A DNA stretch of 45,277 bases from Nostocales cyanobacterium LEGE 11386 (GTDB lineage: Bacteria > Cyanobacteriota > Cyanobacteriia > Cyanobacteriales > Nostocaceae), in assembly GCA_015207155.1 (NCBI GenBank), contig JADEXK010000051.1, forward strand, positions 1 through 45,277, read 5' to 3'. The notes beneath the pieces are model-generated. The model saw only the letters and a program-made list of their open reading frames with translations. It had not been told where the DNA came from and made no database searches. This document shows, one piece after another, positions 16,469 to 24,534 of the stretch; position 1 is the stretch's first letter, and each line of letters starts with the position of its first letter. The position numbers were made by a program, and so were the translations under genes.

Positions 16469-18313
16469 ATGTCAAAATCTCTAAAACAAGCTGTTCCTGG
16501 TTTATGGGGAGTGCTGGGTTATTTCTGGCCTTACATTCGTCCCCAATATGGACTACTTTTGGTTTCTGCGATCGCTCTAGTTGCGGATGTGGGACTACGG
16601 GTGCTGGAACCTTGGCCACTAAAGTTTGTCTTTGATTACGTATTAATACGTGGTGATAAGTTAAATAATATTCCAGTTATCGCCCCACTGGAACCAATGA
16701 CATTACTGACATTCTCAGCCGTTGCAGTCCTTATTATTACTGGATTACGTGCCCTTGCTGCTTATTGGAGTACCGTCGGACTAGCAACAGTCGGTAGCCG
16801 GGTTATGGGGAAAGTACGTAATCATTTGTATTGTCATCTGCAAAATTTGTCTTTGGGTTATCACGCAAAGGCTCGTAGCGGTGATTTAATTGTCCGTGTG
16901 AGTAGCGATGCTAGCCGTCTACAAGAAATTATGATCACGGCAGCATTACCACTGATAGTCAGCATTCTTACCCTATTTGGCATGATTGGGGTGATGTTTT
17001 TGATGAATCGTAGCCTCACCGTACTTTCACTATTTACCCTACCGTTGTTTTGGTTAGTTACTAACAGACTCAGCCAGCAAATTCGCGAGTCTTCATTAAA
17101 GCAACGTCAACAAGAAGGTGCTGTAGCGGCGACGGCGGCTGAGTCTATTGCTGCAATTAAATTGGTGAAAGCTCTTTCATTACAAGATGCTTTTGCGCGA
17201 GTATTTGCTCAACAAAATCAGCGTAGTCTCAAAGAAAGCGTCAAAACTCAAAAGTTGGCGGCGCATTTAGAACGCACTGTTGATGCGGTGATTGCGCTGG
17301 GAACAGCGATCGTTTTATGGTATGGTTCTTGGCTGGCGCTGCGAGATGCTCTAACGCCTGGGGATGTGCTGGTATTTCTTACTTATCTCAAGAATGCTTT
17401 TAAGCCAGTGCAGAATTTTGCTAAATATACTGGAAGATTGGCGAAAGCTGCGGCTTCTGGTGAGCGCATTTTAGATGTATTAAATCAGCAGCCTGATGTC
17501 CGTGATTTGCCTGATGCAATTCCCGCCCCAATTTTTCACGGTGCTGTGCGTTTGGAACATGTTTACTTTGGTTATGAACCAGGACAAACTTTACTGCAAG
17601 ATATCAATTTAAACATTCAACCAGGAAAACAAGTGGCGATCGTGGGGACTTCTGGTGGTGGTAAATCTACATTAGTCAGTCTATTACTGCGTCTTTATGA
17701 TCCTTCATCAGGTCGTGTAATGATTGATGAGCGGGATATTCGAGAGTATACCTTGGCATCATTACGCCCGCAAATCAGTGTGGTTTTGCAAGATAGTATT
17801 TTGTTTGCGGCGACTATTCGCGAAAATATTGCTTACGGGATTGCTGGGGTGTCTGATGCGGAAATTGCAGACGCAGCTCGTTTAGCTAATGCTGATGATT
17901 TTATCCAAGCTTTACCGCAAGGATACGACACTCTGGTGGGGGAAAGAGGCGCAACCCTTTCTGGTGGACAACGCCAACGCATTGCGATCGCTCGTGCTGC
18001 TATTCGTCAAGCGCCAATTTTGATTTTGGATGAACCGACTACGGGGTTAGATAAGGGTAATGAGAAGGCTGTGATTGATGCACTGCGGAGGTTGTCGCAA
18101 AATCGCACGACTTTTTTAATTACTCATGACCTTGATTTTGCTAGGAGTGCAGATATGATTGTTTATCTGGAATATGGGCGGGTGGTGGAAAAAGGTTCTC
18201 ATGGGGAGTTGATGCAAAAGAATGGGCGTTATAAGGCTTTGTATCAAGTGCAAAGTGCAATGCGAAATGAAGATAAATTTTCTCATGCAGAGGCGCAGAG
18301 GCACAGAGAGTAA
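16469..18313 (+). CDS. MsbA-like ABC exporter (fused permease and ATPase)
   Basis: A 614-aa half-transporter. An N-terminal membrane domain with about six helices (about 20-320) is followed by the ATPase. Walker A is GTSGGGKST (393-401), the signature is LSGGQRQRIAIARA, Walker B is ILILDEPTTGLD, and the H-loop is LITHDLD. It belongs to the type-1 exporter group that flips lipids, lipid-linked sugars or peptides. Its position directly after coupled glycosyltransferases suggests a glycolipid or polysaccharide substrate. The ATG follows the previous TAA without a gap, with GGAGGTGA upstream. The last residues (SHAEAQRHRE) are encoded by the CGCAGAG repeat, an extension beyond the normal C-terminal helix. 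It should act as a homodimer in the cytoplasmic membrane. Confidence 0.93.
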   Translation: MSKSLKQAVPGLWGVLGYFWPYIRPQYGLLLVSAIALVADVGLRVLEPWPLKFVFDYVLIRGDKLNNIPVIAPLEPMTLLTFSAVAVLIITGLRALAAYWSTVGLATVGSRVMGKVRNHLYCHLQNLSLGYHAKARSGDLIVRVSSDASRLQEIMITAALPLIVSILTLFGMIGVMFLMNRSLTVLSLFTLPLFWLVTNRLSQQIRESSLKQRQQEGAVAATAAESIAAIKLVKALSLQDAFARVFAQQNQRSLKESVKTQKLAAHLERTVDAVIALGTAIVLWYGSWLALRDALTPGDVLVFLTYLKNAFKPVQNFAKYTGRLAKAAASGERILDVLNQQPDVRDLPDAIPAPIFHGAVRLEHVYFGYEPGQTLLQDINLNIQPGKQVAIVGTSGGGKSTLVSLLLRLYDPSSGRVMIDERDIREYTLASLRPQISVVLQDSILFAATIRENIAYGIAGVSDAEIADAARLANADDFIQALPQGYDTLVGERGATLSGGQRQRIAIARAAIRQAPILILDEPTTGLDKGNEKAVIDALRRLSQNRTTFLITHDLDFARSADMIVYLEYGRVVEKGSHGELMQKNGRYKALYQVQSAMRNEDKFSHAEAQRHRE

Positions 18314-18403
18314 TTTTGTGAAATGGTAAACGAGATGAAATTACCCTCTGGAAATCTAAAAATATTACTCATTTTCTCCGCGTCTCTGCGTCTCTGCGTA
18401 ATG
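18281..18403. repeat. Inverted pair of CTCTGCG repeats after the ABC exporter
   Basis: GCAGAGGCGCAGAGGCACAG (from 18287) and CGCGTCTCTGCGTCTCTGCG (18379-18398) are opposite-orientation copies of the same repeat, about 75 bp apart. The first encodes the end of the exporter. Transcribed together they could fold into a long hairpin that ends or slows transcription before the kinase gene. Confidence 0.75.
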
Positions 18404-18442
18404 TAAATATATCCATCAATTCAGCAAAGCCAAAAAATAAAT

Positions 18443-19441
18443 ATGACTGTTTTCATCAGCGATTCATTTAACAGTGTGACTGATCCTAAAATGCCTTTTT
18501 TGTCGGCAGCAATTGATCCAGTTCAGGTGCAAGAATGTTTTGGTCGGTATTTGGCGATCGCTCAAAATTTTCGTCTGCAAAAAGTGCAAGTTATTCGTCA
18601 TAAACTGGGGCGGCGTTGTTTGATTGCATATAAATTAATTAGTGATGCGGGGGAAATCATTACGCTGATTGGTAAGGTTCGCGCTAAGGGAACAGATTTT
18701 AAAAGTTATGAGTTACAAAAATCTTTGTGGGAAGCTGGATTTGCAGATGATAGCGCTGAGGGGATTTCTGTACCCGAACCTATTGGCATAATTCCCGAAT
18801 GGCAAATGTGGTTACAGCGTAAAGTTGAGGGAGTAGTCGCTACTCAATGTCTTACACAAAATAACAATATTTTAATAGCAAAACGAATTGCTGAAGTTGC
18901 TCATAAACTTCACCAAACTAATATTCTCCCTCATCGTTCTCATACCATGTCAGACGAACTGCGAATTTTGCAGGAACGCATTACTTTAGTCATGCAACAA
19001 TATCCTGAATGGCAAGAACGTTTAGAACGAATATTAGAAGCAAGTCATCATTTAGGAAAAAACACACCAGAATTAACAAGCTGTGGTATTCATCGAGATT
19101 TCTATCCTGATCAAGTGATTATTAATAACTCTCGTTTGTATCTCATTGACCTAGATTTATATTGTGAAGGAAATCCCGCGCTGGATATTGGTAATTTCAT
19201 CGCTCATATTCAAGAATACAGTCTTCGCACCTTTGGTAATTCTGAAGCATTACGCGATTATGAAAATGCTTTCACTACAAGATTTCTAGAACTAACAAGC
19301 AATAAAATTTACCCTGCGATCGCAGCCTACACCACCCTAACTTTAGTACGACACATTCATATCAGCACCCAATTTGCAGAACGCCGCCCTTTTACCGCAG
19401 CATTATTAAACTTATGCGAACAACGCCTGCATATTAATTAA
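18443..19441 (+). CDS. APH-fold phosphotransferase
   Basis: A 332-aa protein of the aminoglycoside-phosphotransferase/choline-kinase fold. The catalytic loop reads GIHRDFYPDQVII (about 215-227) and the metal-binding loop LIDLDLYCEGNPALDIGNF. An HRD Asp is present, but the usual metal-binding Asn of the HxDxxxxN loop is Gln in HRDFYPDQ. A weak nucleotide-binding region near VRAKGTDFKSYELQ could hold the Lys. In this neighbourhood a sugar or glycolipid kinase is more likely than an antibiotic resistance enzyme. The start ATG lacks a strong Shine-Dalgarno sequence. A CTCTGCG repeat lies just before it and another just after its stop. Confidence 0.75.
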   Translation: MTVFISDSFNSVTDPKMPFLSAAIDPVQVQECFGRYLAIAQNFRLQKVQVIRHKLGRRCLIAYKLISDAGEIITLIGKVRAKGTDFKSYELQKSLWEAGFADDSAEGISVPEPIGIIPEWQMWLQRKVEGVVATQCLTQNNNILIAKRIAEVAHKLHQTNILPHRSHTMSDELRILQERITLVMQQYPEWQERLERILEASHHLGKNTPELTSCGIHRDFYPDQVIINNSRLYLIDLDLYCEGNPALDIGNFIAHIQEYSLRTFGNSEALRDYENAFTTRFLELTSNKIYPAIAAYTTLTLVRHIHISTQFAERRPFTAALLNLCEQRLHIN

Positions 19442-19446
19442 ACTCT

Positions 19447-19470
19447 TACTCTCTGCGTCTTTGCGTGAGA
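19447..19470. repeat. CTCTGCG repeat copy
   Basis: TACTCTCTGCGTCTTTGCGT lies directly after the APH-fold kinase stop codon, the fifth member of the repeat set in this cluster. Confidence 0.75.
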
Positions 19471-19501
19471 TAAATTCCTACTTATTGCTTACTTTCAGGA
19501 G

Positions 19502-21007
19502 ATGTCATTGATAAATTCAACTTGTTGGCGAAAAATTCGCTTGATTACTTTAATTATTTCACTTTTTATGAGTAATATAACTAAAGCTATTGCAACACCA
19601 AATGATAAATTAAATCTAATTACACCAGTATCTCAATTATCAGATATTCAAGTTGATAGTTGGGAATTTCAAACCTTAAAAGCATTAATTAAACAATATA
19701 ATTGTGCCAAGATAGAAAATAAAAATTTAAATAGATATCAATTTTCCAGCCAATTAAATACTTGTCTAATAAATATAAATAAATCTGAGATAATTAATCA
19801 AGAAACATTGACTGCCATCCAAAGATTACAAGCAGAATTTTCTCCAGAATTAGCAACCCTGAATCAACGAGTAGATTTATTAGAATCCAAGATTGAAGCA
19901 TTAGATTCACAACAGTTTGCACCTCATGTAGAACTAGAAGGAGAAATTATCTTTGCTGTGAGTGGATTTGCTGGGGGAAACAAAGCTAACAGTAGAACAA
20001 AACCAATCAATGAAAATTTAGTATTGAGCGATCGCGTCCGTTTGAGCCTCAAAAGCAGTTTCACTGGAAAGGATGAATTACAAGTACGTTTGCAAGCACG
20101 CAATACACCAGAATTAGAAGATTTTACCGGAACTCAAATGGCAAATTTGGGTTTTGATGGTGATAACAATAATGAAGTGGAAGTAGATGAATTAGATTAT
20201 AGATTTCCACTCAGTAAGCAAACCCGCATGACTTTGTATGCTTTAGGAGGAGGATTAGGAGACTTTGTTCCTAGTGTCAATCCTCTTTTTAGTGGTAGTG
20301 GAGACGGATCAATTTCTACATTTGGTCGAGAAAACCCGATTCGCCGCCAAGGTGGTGGTGCAGGTATCGGTATTTCTCATAATTTCAATGACTCTCTCAA
20401 TTTGTCGTTGGGATATGTCACCAGTAATGCAGCTAATCCAGAGCAGGGAATTTTTGCTAGTCCTTATGGGGCGATCGCTCAACTTACCCTCGCACCCACT
20501 AAAACTACTGCACTCAGCTTTACCTATGTCCACTCTTACAATAGTGTGAATACGGGAACTGGTAGTGAATTAACTGGTGATCCATTTAATAATCAAGCAA
20601 ATGCGATCGCGGCTAATTCCTTTGGTGCGGAAGCAGCTTGGCAAATTAACCCTAGTATCACCCTCGGTGGCCGTATTGGTTTTATTCAAGCACAAGCAGA
20701 AGATTTACCAACCACCCCAAGTGCTGCTATCTCTACATGGGTGGTGCTGCTAGCTATCAGAGATATTAACCAAGAAGATAGTTTTGCTGGGTTTGTGGTG
20801 GGTCAGCCTCCCAAAATAACTCATAATAGTTTCGGTGATGACTTTGAAGATCAAGGTACTTCTTTACATCTAGAAGCTTTTTACCACTTTCAATTCACGG
20901 ATAATATTGCCATTACTCCGGGATTATTTGTCATTACGAATCCGGAACATAATAATAGTAACGATACTATTTATGTTGGTACAGTTCGGACAACGTTTAC
21001 CTTTTAA
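19502..21007 (+). CDS. SLH-domain outer-membrane porin (iron-uptake porin type)
   Basis: A 501-aa precursor. A signal peptide (about 1-32, ending near TKAIA) precedes an SLH-like region beginning SQLSDIQVDSWEFQTLKALI. A short coiled coil (LNQRVDLLESKIEAL, about 120-138) then leads to an OprB/iron-uptake-type beta-barrel with alternating aromatic strands. The final Phe (TTFTF) matches outer-membrane insertion. In cyanobacteria this family carries solutes or iron and is anchored to peptidoglycan by the SLH domain. Start: GGAG (19498-19501) directly abuts the ATG at 19502, which is too close. A TTG at 19508, 6 nt after GGAG, is a serious alternative and keeps the whole signal peptide. It is the last gene of the co-oriented cluster. 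Confidence 0.85.
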   Translation: MSLINSTCWRKIRLITLIISLFMSNITKAIATPNDKLNLITPVSQLSDIQVDSWEFQTLKALIKQYNCAKIENKNLNRYQFSSQLNTCLININKSEIINQETLTAIQRLQAEFSPELATLNQRVDLLESKIEALDSQQFAPHVELEGEIIFAVSGFAGGNKANSRTKPINENLVLSDRVRLSLKSSFTGKDELQVRLQARNTPELEDFTGTQMANLGFDGDNNNEVEVDELDYRFPLSKQTRMTLYALGGGLGDFVPSVNPLFSGSGDGSISTFGRENPIRRQGGGAGIGISHNFNDSLNLSLGYVTSNAANPEQGIFASPYGAIAQLTLAPTKTTALSFTYVHSYNSVNTGTGSELTGDPFNNQANAIAANSFGAEAAWQINPSITLGGRIGFIQAQAEDLPTTPSAAISTWVVLLAIRDINQEDSFAGFVVGQPPKITHNSFGDDFEDQGTSLHLEAFYHFQFTDNIAITPGLFVITNPEHNNSNDTIYVGTVRTTFTF

Positions 21008-21089
21008 ACTCAACTTGATTTAAATTAAGTAGAACGATTTGAAAAAACCAAACTATGTAAAGTAATGTAAATTTATTGAAGATCAGTTC

Positions 21090-21135
21090 GTAGTCAGGAC
21101 TTTAGTCCTGATTTGAGAACTAAAGTTTTCACTAC
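21090..21135. repeat. Palindromic hairpin element after the porin gene
   Basis: TCAGGACT (21094-21101) and AGTCCTGA (21104-21111) pair perfectly around two bases, inside a wider GTAGT...ACTAC frame. It resembles a common Nostoc interspersed palindrome and lies about 85 bp after the porin stop, where it could act as terminator. The C-rich stretch 21256-21303 that follows shows no gene. Confidence 0.6.
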
Positions 21136-21303
21136 TAACTTTAATTATTTACCCTGTTCTACTTACAGCTATTTTTAGATAAATAAACTACATTTTTTGT
21201 CTCACACAAACAGGGTAAGAGGGGATGGTGGGTAGAAGGGAAAGAACTATATGAGTCATCTCCCCTTGTCCTCTTGTCCCTTTGTCCTCCCCCAGTCCCC
21301 AAA

Positions 21304-21972
21304 TTACTTCTTTCTGGAAGAATAAGAATTATGCTGTGGTGGGACATCTTGTCGTAATTGTTGTCGCCCATTAGTAATAATACGTAACATATCTTTGAGG
21401 TCTTGCTCGATACCTTCGAGGACACTATCAGCGTATTCATCAGCGCCATTTTCAATATCTTGAGCTTGGGCGATCGCTGTTTGTCGCATGTCTTCCAACT
21501 CTTGTAGACAAGCACGCCGCTTATGATCAATTTCGGTGAGGGTTTCTTGCATCATTGCCTCACACTCTTGTTGCACTTGTCGCCGCAATTGTTCAGCTTC
21601 CCGCTCTGCCTGTCTGATAATATCGCTTTCAGCTAAAATTTGCGCTCTTTTGGCTTGAGCCGCCTCAATCACTTGCTGTCCATATTCTTCAGCTTCCAAC
21701 AGCACTTCCTGCTTTTGTTCCAGGATGGCAGCTGCTTCCTGAAATAGCGATGGCAATGAAAGCCTGATAAAATCAAGCTGTTCTAATAACCTCTCTTCAT
21801 CTACTAATGTGCGTCCTGTTAGCGGAACGCGAAGACCATAGAGAATCAATTCCTCTAAGCGGTTGAGTTCCTGTTGAATATCTACGCTTCCCGTTCCGTT
21901 GGGATACTCGTGAGAGGGGGGATAGCTTCCGTTGTAATTGGGTTCGCCATTGGAGAGTTGTGGTTGTAGCAT
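21304..21972 (-). CDS. DivIVA-like coiled-coil protein
   Basis: A 222-aa, highly charged, mostly helical protein. IQQELNRLEELILYGLRVPLTGRTLVDEE resembles the start of DivIVA/Cdv3-like domains, and LLEQLDFIRLSLP plus a long coiled coil (about 75-190) follow. No signal peptide or membrane helix is seen. DivIVA-type proteins organise the division site or cell poles; in filamentous cyanobacteria a role in division or polarity is an inference. Its ATG (21972) lies 91 bp inside coaD in another frame. No other start codon was found before the conserved region and no clear Shine-Dalgarno sequence precedes it, so translation is probably coupled to coaD. Confidence 0.7.
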   Translation of the reverse strand: MLQPQLSNGEPNYNGSYPPSHEYPNGTGSVDIQQELNRLEELILYGLRVPLTGRTLVDEERLLEQLDFIRLSLPSLFQEAAAILEQKQEVLLEAEEYGQQVIEAAQAKRAQILAESDIIRQAEREAEQLRRQVQQECEAMMQETLTEIDHKRRACLQELEDMRQTAIAQAQDIENGADEYADSVLEGIEQDLKDMLRIITNGRQQLRQDVPPQHNSYSSRKK

Positions 21973-22433
21973 TTGTATATATCTAGGGCAATTTCCTGAG
22001 GAACAAGATGGTCAACAGATCCGCCAAACCTTGCAATCTCTTTTACCACACTACTACTTAAAAAACTATACTCATTTGAGGTTGCAAGAAAAACTGTTTC
22101 AATTTGAGTGGAAATAGTTTTATTAGTATGAGCCATCTGTAGCTCTACCTCAAAGTCAGAAATTGCCCGTAAACCCCTCAATAAAACCTGTGCTTGTCGT
22201 TTTTGGGCATAGTTGACAGTCAGACCGTCAAAGCCGTCTACTTCTACATTAGTTAGATGTCTAGTAGTAAGACGAATCTGCTCTAGTCTTTGCTGCACAG
22301 TAAACAGTGGTACTTTGTTAGGATTTCGTAAAACAGCAACAATCACCTGATCAAACAGCCGACTCCCACGCTGAATGATGTCAAGGTGCCCTAAAGTGAT
22401 AGGGTCAAAGCTACCGGGATAAATAGCAATCAC
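21882..22433 (-). CDS. coaD: Phosphopantetheine adenylyltransferase
   Basis: A 183-aa enzyme of the nucleotidyltransferase family that makes dephospho-CoA from ATP and 4'-phosphopantetheine. The N-terminal YPGSFDPITLGHLDII carries the TxGH motif. LLRGLRAISDFEVELQMAHTN and SSSVVKEIA are family landmarks. Typical CoaD is about 160 aa. Here a Pro/Thr-rich tail of roughly 22 residues (after YKCYNHN) extends into the next gene, giving a 91-bp out-of-frame overlap. The start is GTG at 22433, with no ATG at the conserved N-terminus and no obvious Shine-Dalgarno sequence. Function is confident; the tail is probably dispensable. Confidence 0.95.
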   Translation of the reverse strand: MIAIYPGSFDPITLGHLDIIQRGSRLFDQVIVAVLRNPNKVPLFTVQQRLEQIRLTTRHLTNVEVDGFDGLTVNYAQKRQAQVLLRGLRAISDFEVELQMAHTNKTISTQIETVFLATSNEYSFLSSSVVKEIARFGGSVDHLVPQEIALDIYKCYNHNSPMANPITTEAIPPLTSIPTEREA

Positions 22434-22469
22434 AATATTTTATATGTAACAAAGCTACTTAGGTAAGTA

Positions 22470-22540
22470 TAGGGCATAGGAGCAGGGGAGCAGGGGAGAA
22501 GTTCTCCTATCACCTATCACCTGTCACCTATCATCCGTCC
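22470..22540. repeat. AGCAGGGG and TATCACC heptamer repeats
   Basis: Two GGAGCAGGGG-type units are followed by CCTATCACCTATCACC and CTGTCACCTATCATC, a TATCACC heptamer array. They lie between the divergent coaD and lgt genes. Confidence 0.75.
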
Positions 22541-22641
22541 CCACTCCCCAGCAAAACCTGCTCTAATTGATAAAGCCCCCTTTCCGTCATGGGGTTGACA
22601 AATGGTAACAATTAACTATGTCGTCAACTAGATAGTTTTGC

Positions 22642-23511
22642 ATGGTACTGGATTTTTCCACTTTGCCTTTGGCGTTTCAATTTACTTCTCCGGGCCCAGT
22701 TTTGGTAGATATAGGGCCAATAAGCATTCGCTGGTACGGCTTATTGATTGCCACAGCTGTGTTAATCGGCGTTAGCCTCTCCCAGTATCTGGCAAAACGC
22801 CGTAACGTTAACCCAGAATTGCTGAGTGATTTGTCGATTTGGCTGGTGATTGGGGCAATTCCCGCAGCGCGTCTCTATTATGTTTTGTTTCAGTGGTCAG
22901 AATACTCCCAGCACCCAGAAAGAATCATCGCTATTTGGCAAGGAGGTATTGCCATTCACGGTGCAATTCTCGGTGGCATTTTGGCGGCTGTAATCTTTGC
23001 CAAACTTAAACAGGTTTCTTTTTGGCAACTGGCTGATTTGGTGGCTCCTTCGCTGATTTTAGGGCAGGCGATCGGACGTTGGGGAAATTTCTTTAACTCT
23101 GAAGCTTTTGGTCGTCCCACTAATTTACCTTGGAAGCTATATATTCCACTGGAACATCGTCCTGCTGAGTTAGCTAATTTTGAATACTTCCATCCCACTT
23201 TCCTCTACGAATCTCTGTGGAATTTAATGGTATTTGCCTTGCTTATAACTTTATTTTTTCGGGGTTTATCTGGCAAGCCACGCCTGCGCTTAGGCACACT
23301 ATTTTTGGTTTACTTGGCAACCTACAGCTTAGGCCGTCTATGGATTGAAGGTTTTCGCATTGATAGTCTAATGCTGGGGCCGCTGCGGATAGCACAAGTT
23401 GTGAGTTTCACAGGCATTATTTTAGGATTAGCTGGTTTAGCTTGGCTTTACTTACGTAAGCGTCCTTTACCTGATGTGGTTTCTCAGCCGATGATAGGTG
23501 ATAGGGAATAG
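22642..23511 (+). CDS. lgt: Prolipoprotein diacylglyceryl transferase
   Basis: A 289-aa multi-pass inner-membrane enzyme that transfers diacylglycerol from phosphatidylglycerol to the lipobox Cys of prolipoproteins. The family signature GRWGNFFNSEAFG is at about 146-158. GGIAIHGAILGG holds the essential His, and SIRWYGLLIA marks the first conserved loop. Length and seven hydrophobic segments match Lgt. The last residues (SQPMIGDRE) run into TGATAGG-type repeats, so the tail may be repeat-derived. The start ATG at 22642 has no strong Shine-Dalgarno sequence. It is divergent from coaD. Confidence 0.96.
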   Translation: MVLDFSTLPLAFQFTSPGPVLVDIGPISIRWYGLLIATAVLIGVSLSQYLAKRRNVNPELLSDLSIWLVIGAIPAARLYYVLFQWSEYSQHPERIIAIWQGGIAIHGAILGGILAAVIFAKLKQVSFWQLADLVAPSLILGQAIGRWGNFFNSEAFGRPTNLPWKLYIPLEHRPAELANFEYFHPTFLYESLWNLMVFALLITLFFRGLSGKPRLRLGTLFLVYLATYSLGRLWIEGFRIDSLMLGPLRIAQVVSFTGIILGLAGLAWLYLRKRPLPDVVSQPMIGDRE

Positions 23512-23576
23512 GTGATAGGGGACAGATAAAGAGTATTTTTATCAGTTCTTTTACCTCTGCACCCAAGATCCTCGAC

Positions 23577-23613
23577 TCAAAAATAAAAAATGCCCCAGAG
23601 TATTCTCTAGGGC
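23577..23613 (-). terminator. Minus-strand intrinsic terminator
   Basis: An 8-bp-plus stem (GCCC-AGAG with CTCT-GGGC, TATT loop) is followed on the minus strand by a T-rich tract of 13 bases. No known minus-strand gene ends here. Confidence 0.65.
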
Positions 23614-23690
23614 TTAACCAGGGTGCATCTACCATTCATCTCTACTAGAGATAGAGGGTTAATCCGGAAAGATACTGAGAGAATACCAAA
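23577..23690 (-). ncRNA. Candidate small RNA with intrinsic terminator, upstream of cobM
   Basis: On the minus strand this region reads as a structured RNA ending in a good intrinsic terminator. GCCCTAGAG pairs with CTCTGGGGC (23592-23613, one mismatch), followed by ATTTTTTATTTTT (23577-23590). No minus-strand gene lies upstream to be terminated. Just 5' of the terminator, TTAACC/GGTTAA (23657-23662 with 23614-23619) encloses a second hairpin, ATCTCTA/TAGAGAT (23638-23652). A TATTCT box near 23695 could be its -10. The 5' end is a guess. It may be a trans-acting sRNA or a leader antisense element for cobM. Confidence 0.4.
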
Positions 23691-23751
23691 AAAATTTTTT
23701 GAGGATTTTTCTGCCTACAGGAAATTACGTAAGCAATCTAAAAATGTGTAT

Positions 23752-24534
23752 ATGAAAAATAATTTAGCTCCCCAGCAGTCAGCAGTTTACATTGTGGGAG
23801 CAGGCCCCGGAGATCCAGATTTATTAACAGTCAAAGCGCAGAAACTGCTGGCTGTTGCAGATGTAATTTTATTTGCTGATTCCTTAGTACCAGAGCAAAT
23901 TTTGCAGCTTTGCCGACAAGATGCGGAAATTATTCGGACTGCGAATAAAACTTTAGAAGAGATTGTCGCACTGATGGTAGAACGGGTGCGATCGCATAAA
24001 TCTGTGGTTCGTCTCCATTCCGGTGATCCCAGTCTTTACAGCGCTGTCCATGAACAAATGTGTCTTTTGGCAGAAGCTAATATTCCCTTTGAAGTCGTAC
24101 CGGGTATTAGTGCTTTTCAAGCCGCGGCCGCCAAACTTAAAATAGAGTTGACTGTCCCCGGCTTAGTCCAAACTATCATCCTGACGCGCATCAGTGGACG
24201 GACACAAGTCCCACCCCATGAAGAATTAGCCACCTTGGCGGCACATCAAGCTAGTCTCTGTCTTTATCTCAGTGCGCGTCATGTCGAAAATGCCCAAGCC
24301 AAACTCTTGGAACACTACCCAGCAGAAACACCTATCGCCATTTGCTTTCGCCTCGGATGGCCTGATGAAAAAATTCGGGTTGTTCCCCTCAACCAAATGG
24401 CAGAATGTACGCGTCAAGAAAAGTTGATTCGTACTACACTTTATCTCATCAGTCCAGCACTTACACCAGCCACAGGGCGATCGCGTTTATATCATCCAGA
24501 ACATAGTCATCTGTTTCGTTCCTCTCATCATTAG
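23752..24534 (+). CDS. cobM: Precorrin-4 C11-methyltransferase
   Basis: A 260-aa SAM-dependent methyltransferase of cobalamin synthesis (CobM/CbiF group). VYIVGAGPGDPDLLTVKA near the N-terminus, a VVRLHSGDPSLYSAVHEQ loop, and VVPGISAFQAAAAKLK are the family's three conserved blocks; the last fits the precorrin-4 enzyme. The ATG at 23752 is preferred. The open frame continues upstream to 23623, but the extra 43 residues are basic, AT-rich, not part of the fold, and overlap the structured RNA region. No strong Shine-Dalgarno sequence is seen. No cobalamin riboswitch was recognised. No other corrin genes are adjacent. Confidence 0.92.
   Translation: MKNNLAPQQSAVYIVGAGPGDPDLLTVKAQKLLAVADVILFADSLVPEQILQLCRQDAEIIRTANKTLEEIVALMVERVRSHKSVVRLHSGDPSLYSAVHEQMCLLAEANIPFEVVPGISAFQAAAAKLKIELTVPGLVQTIILTRISGRTQVPPHEELATLAAHQASLCLYLSARHVENAQAKLLEHYPAETPIAICFRLGWPDEKIRVVPLNQMAECTRQEKLIRTTLYLISPALTPATGRSRLYHPEHSHLFRSSHH

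Noticed and set aside
18443..19441. Antibiotic-resistance aminoglycoside kinase
   Set aside because: The fold matches, but the glycan cluster context and altered loop favour a metabolic or sugar kinase.
23520..23751. Cobalamin riboswitch ahead of cobM
   Set aside because: No B12-box-like sequence or matching plus-strand fold was seen; the structured part reads better as a minus-strand RNA with terminator.
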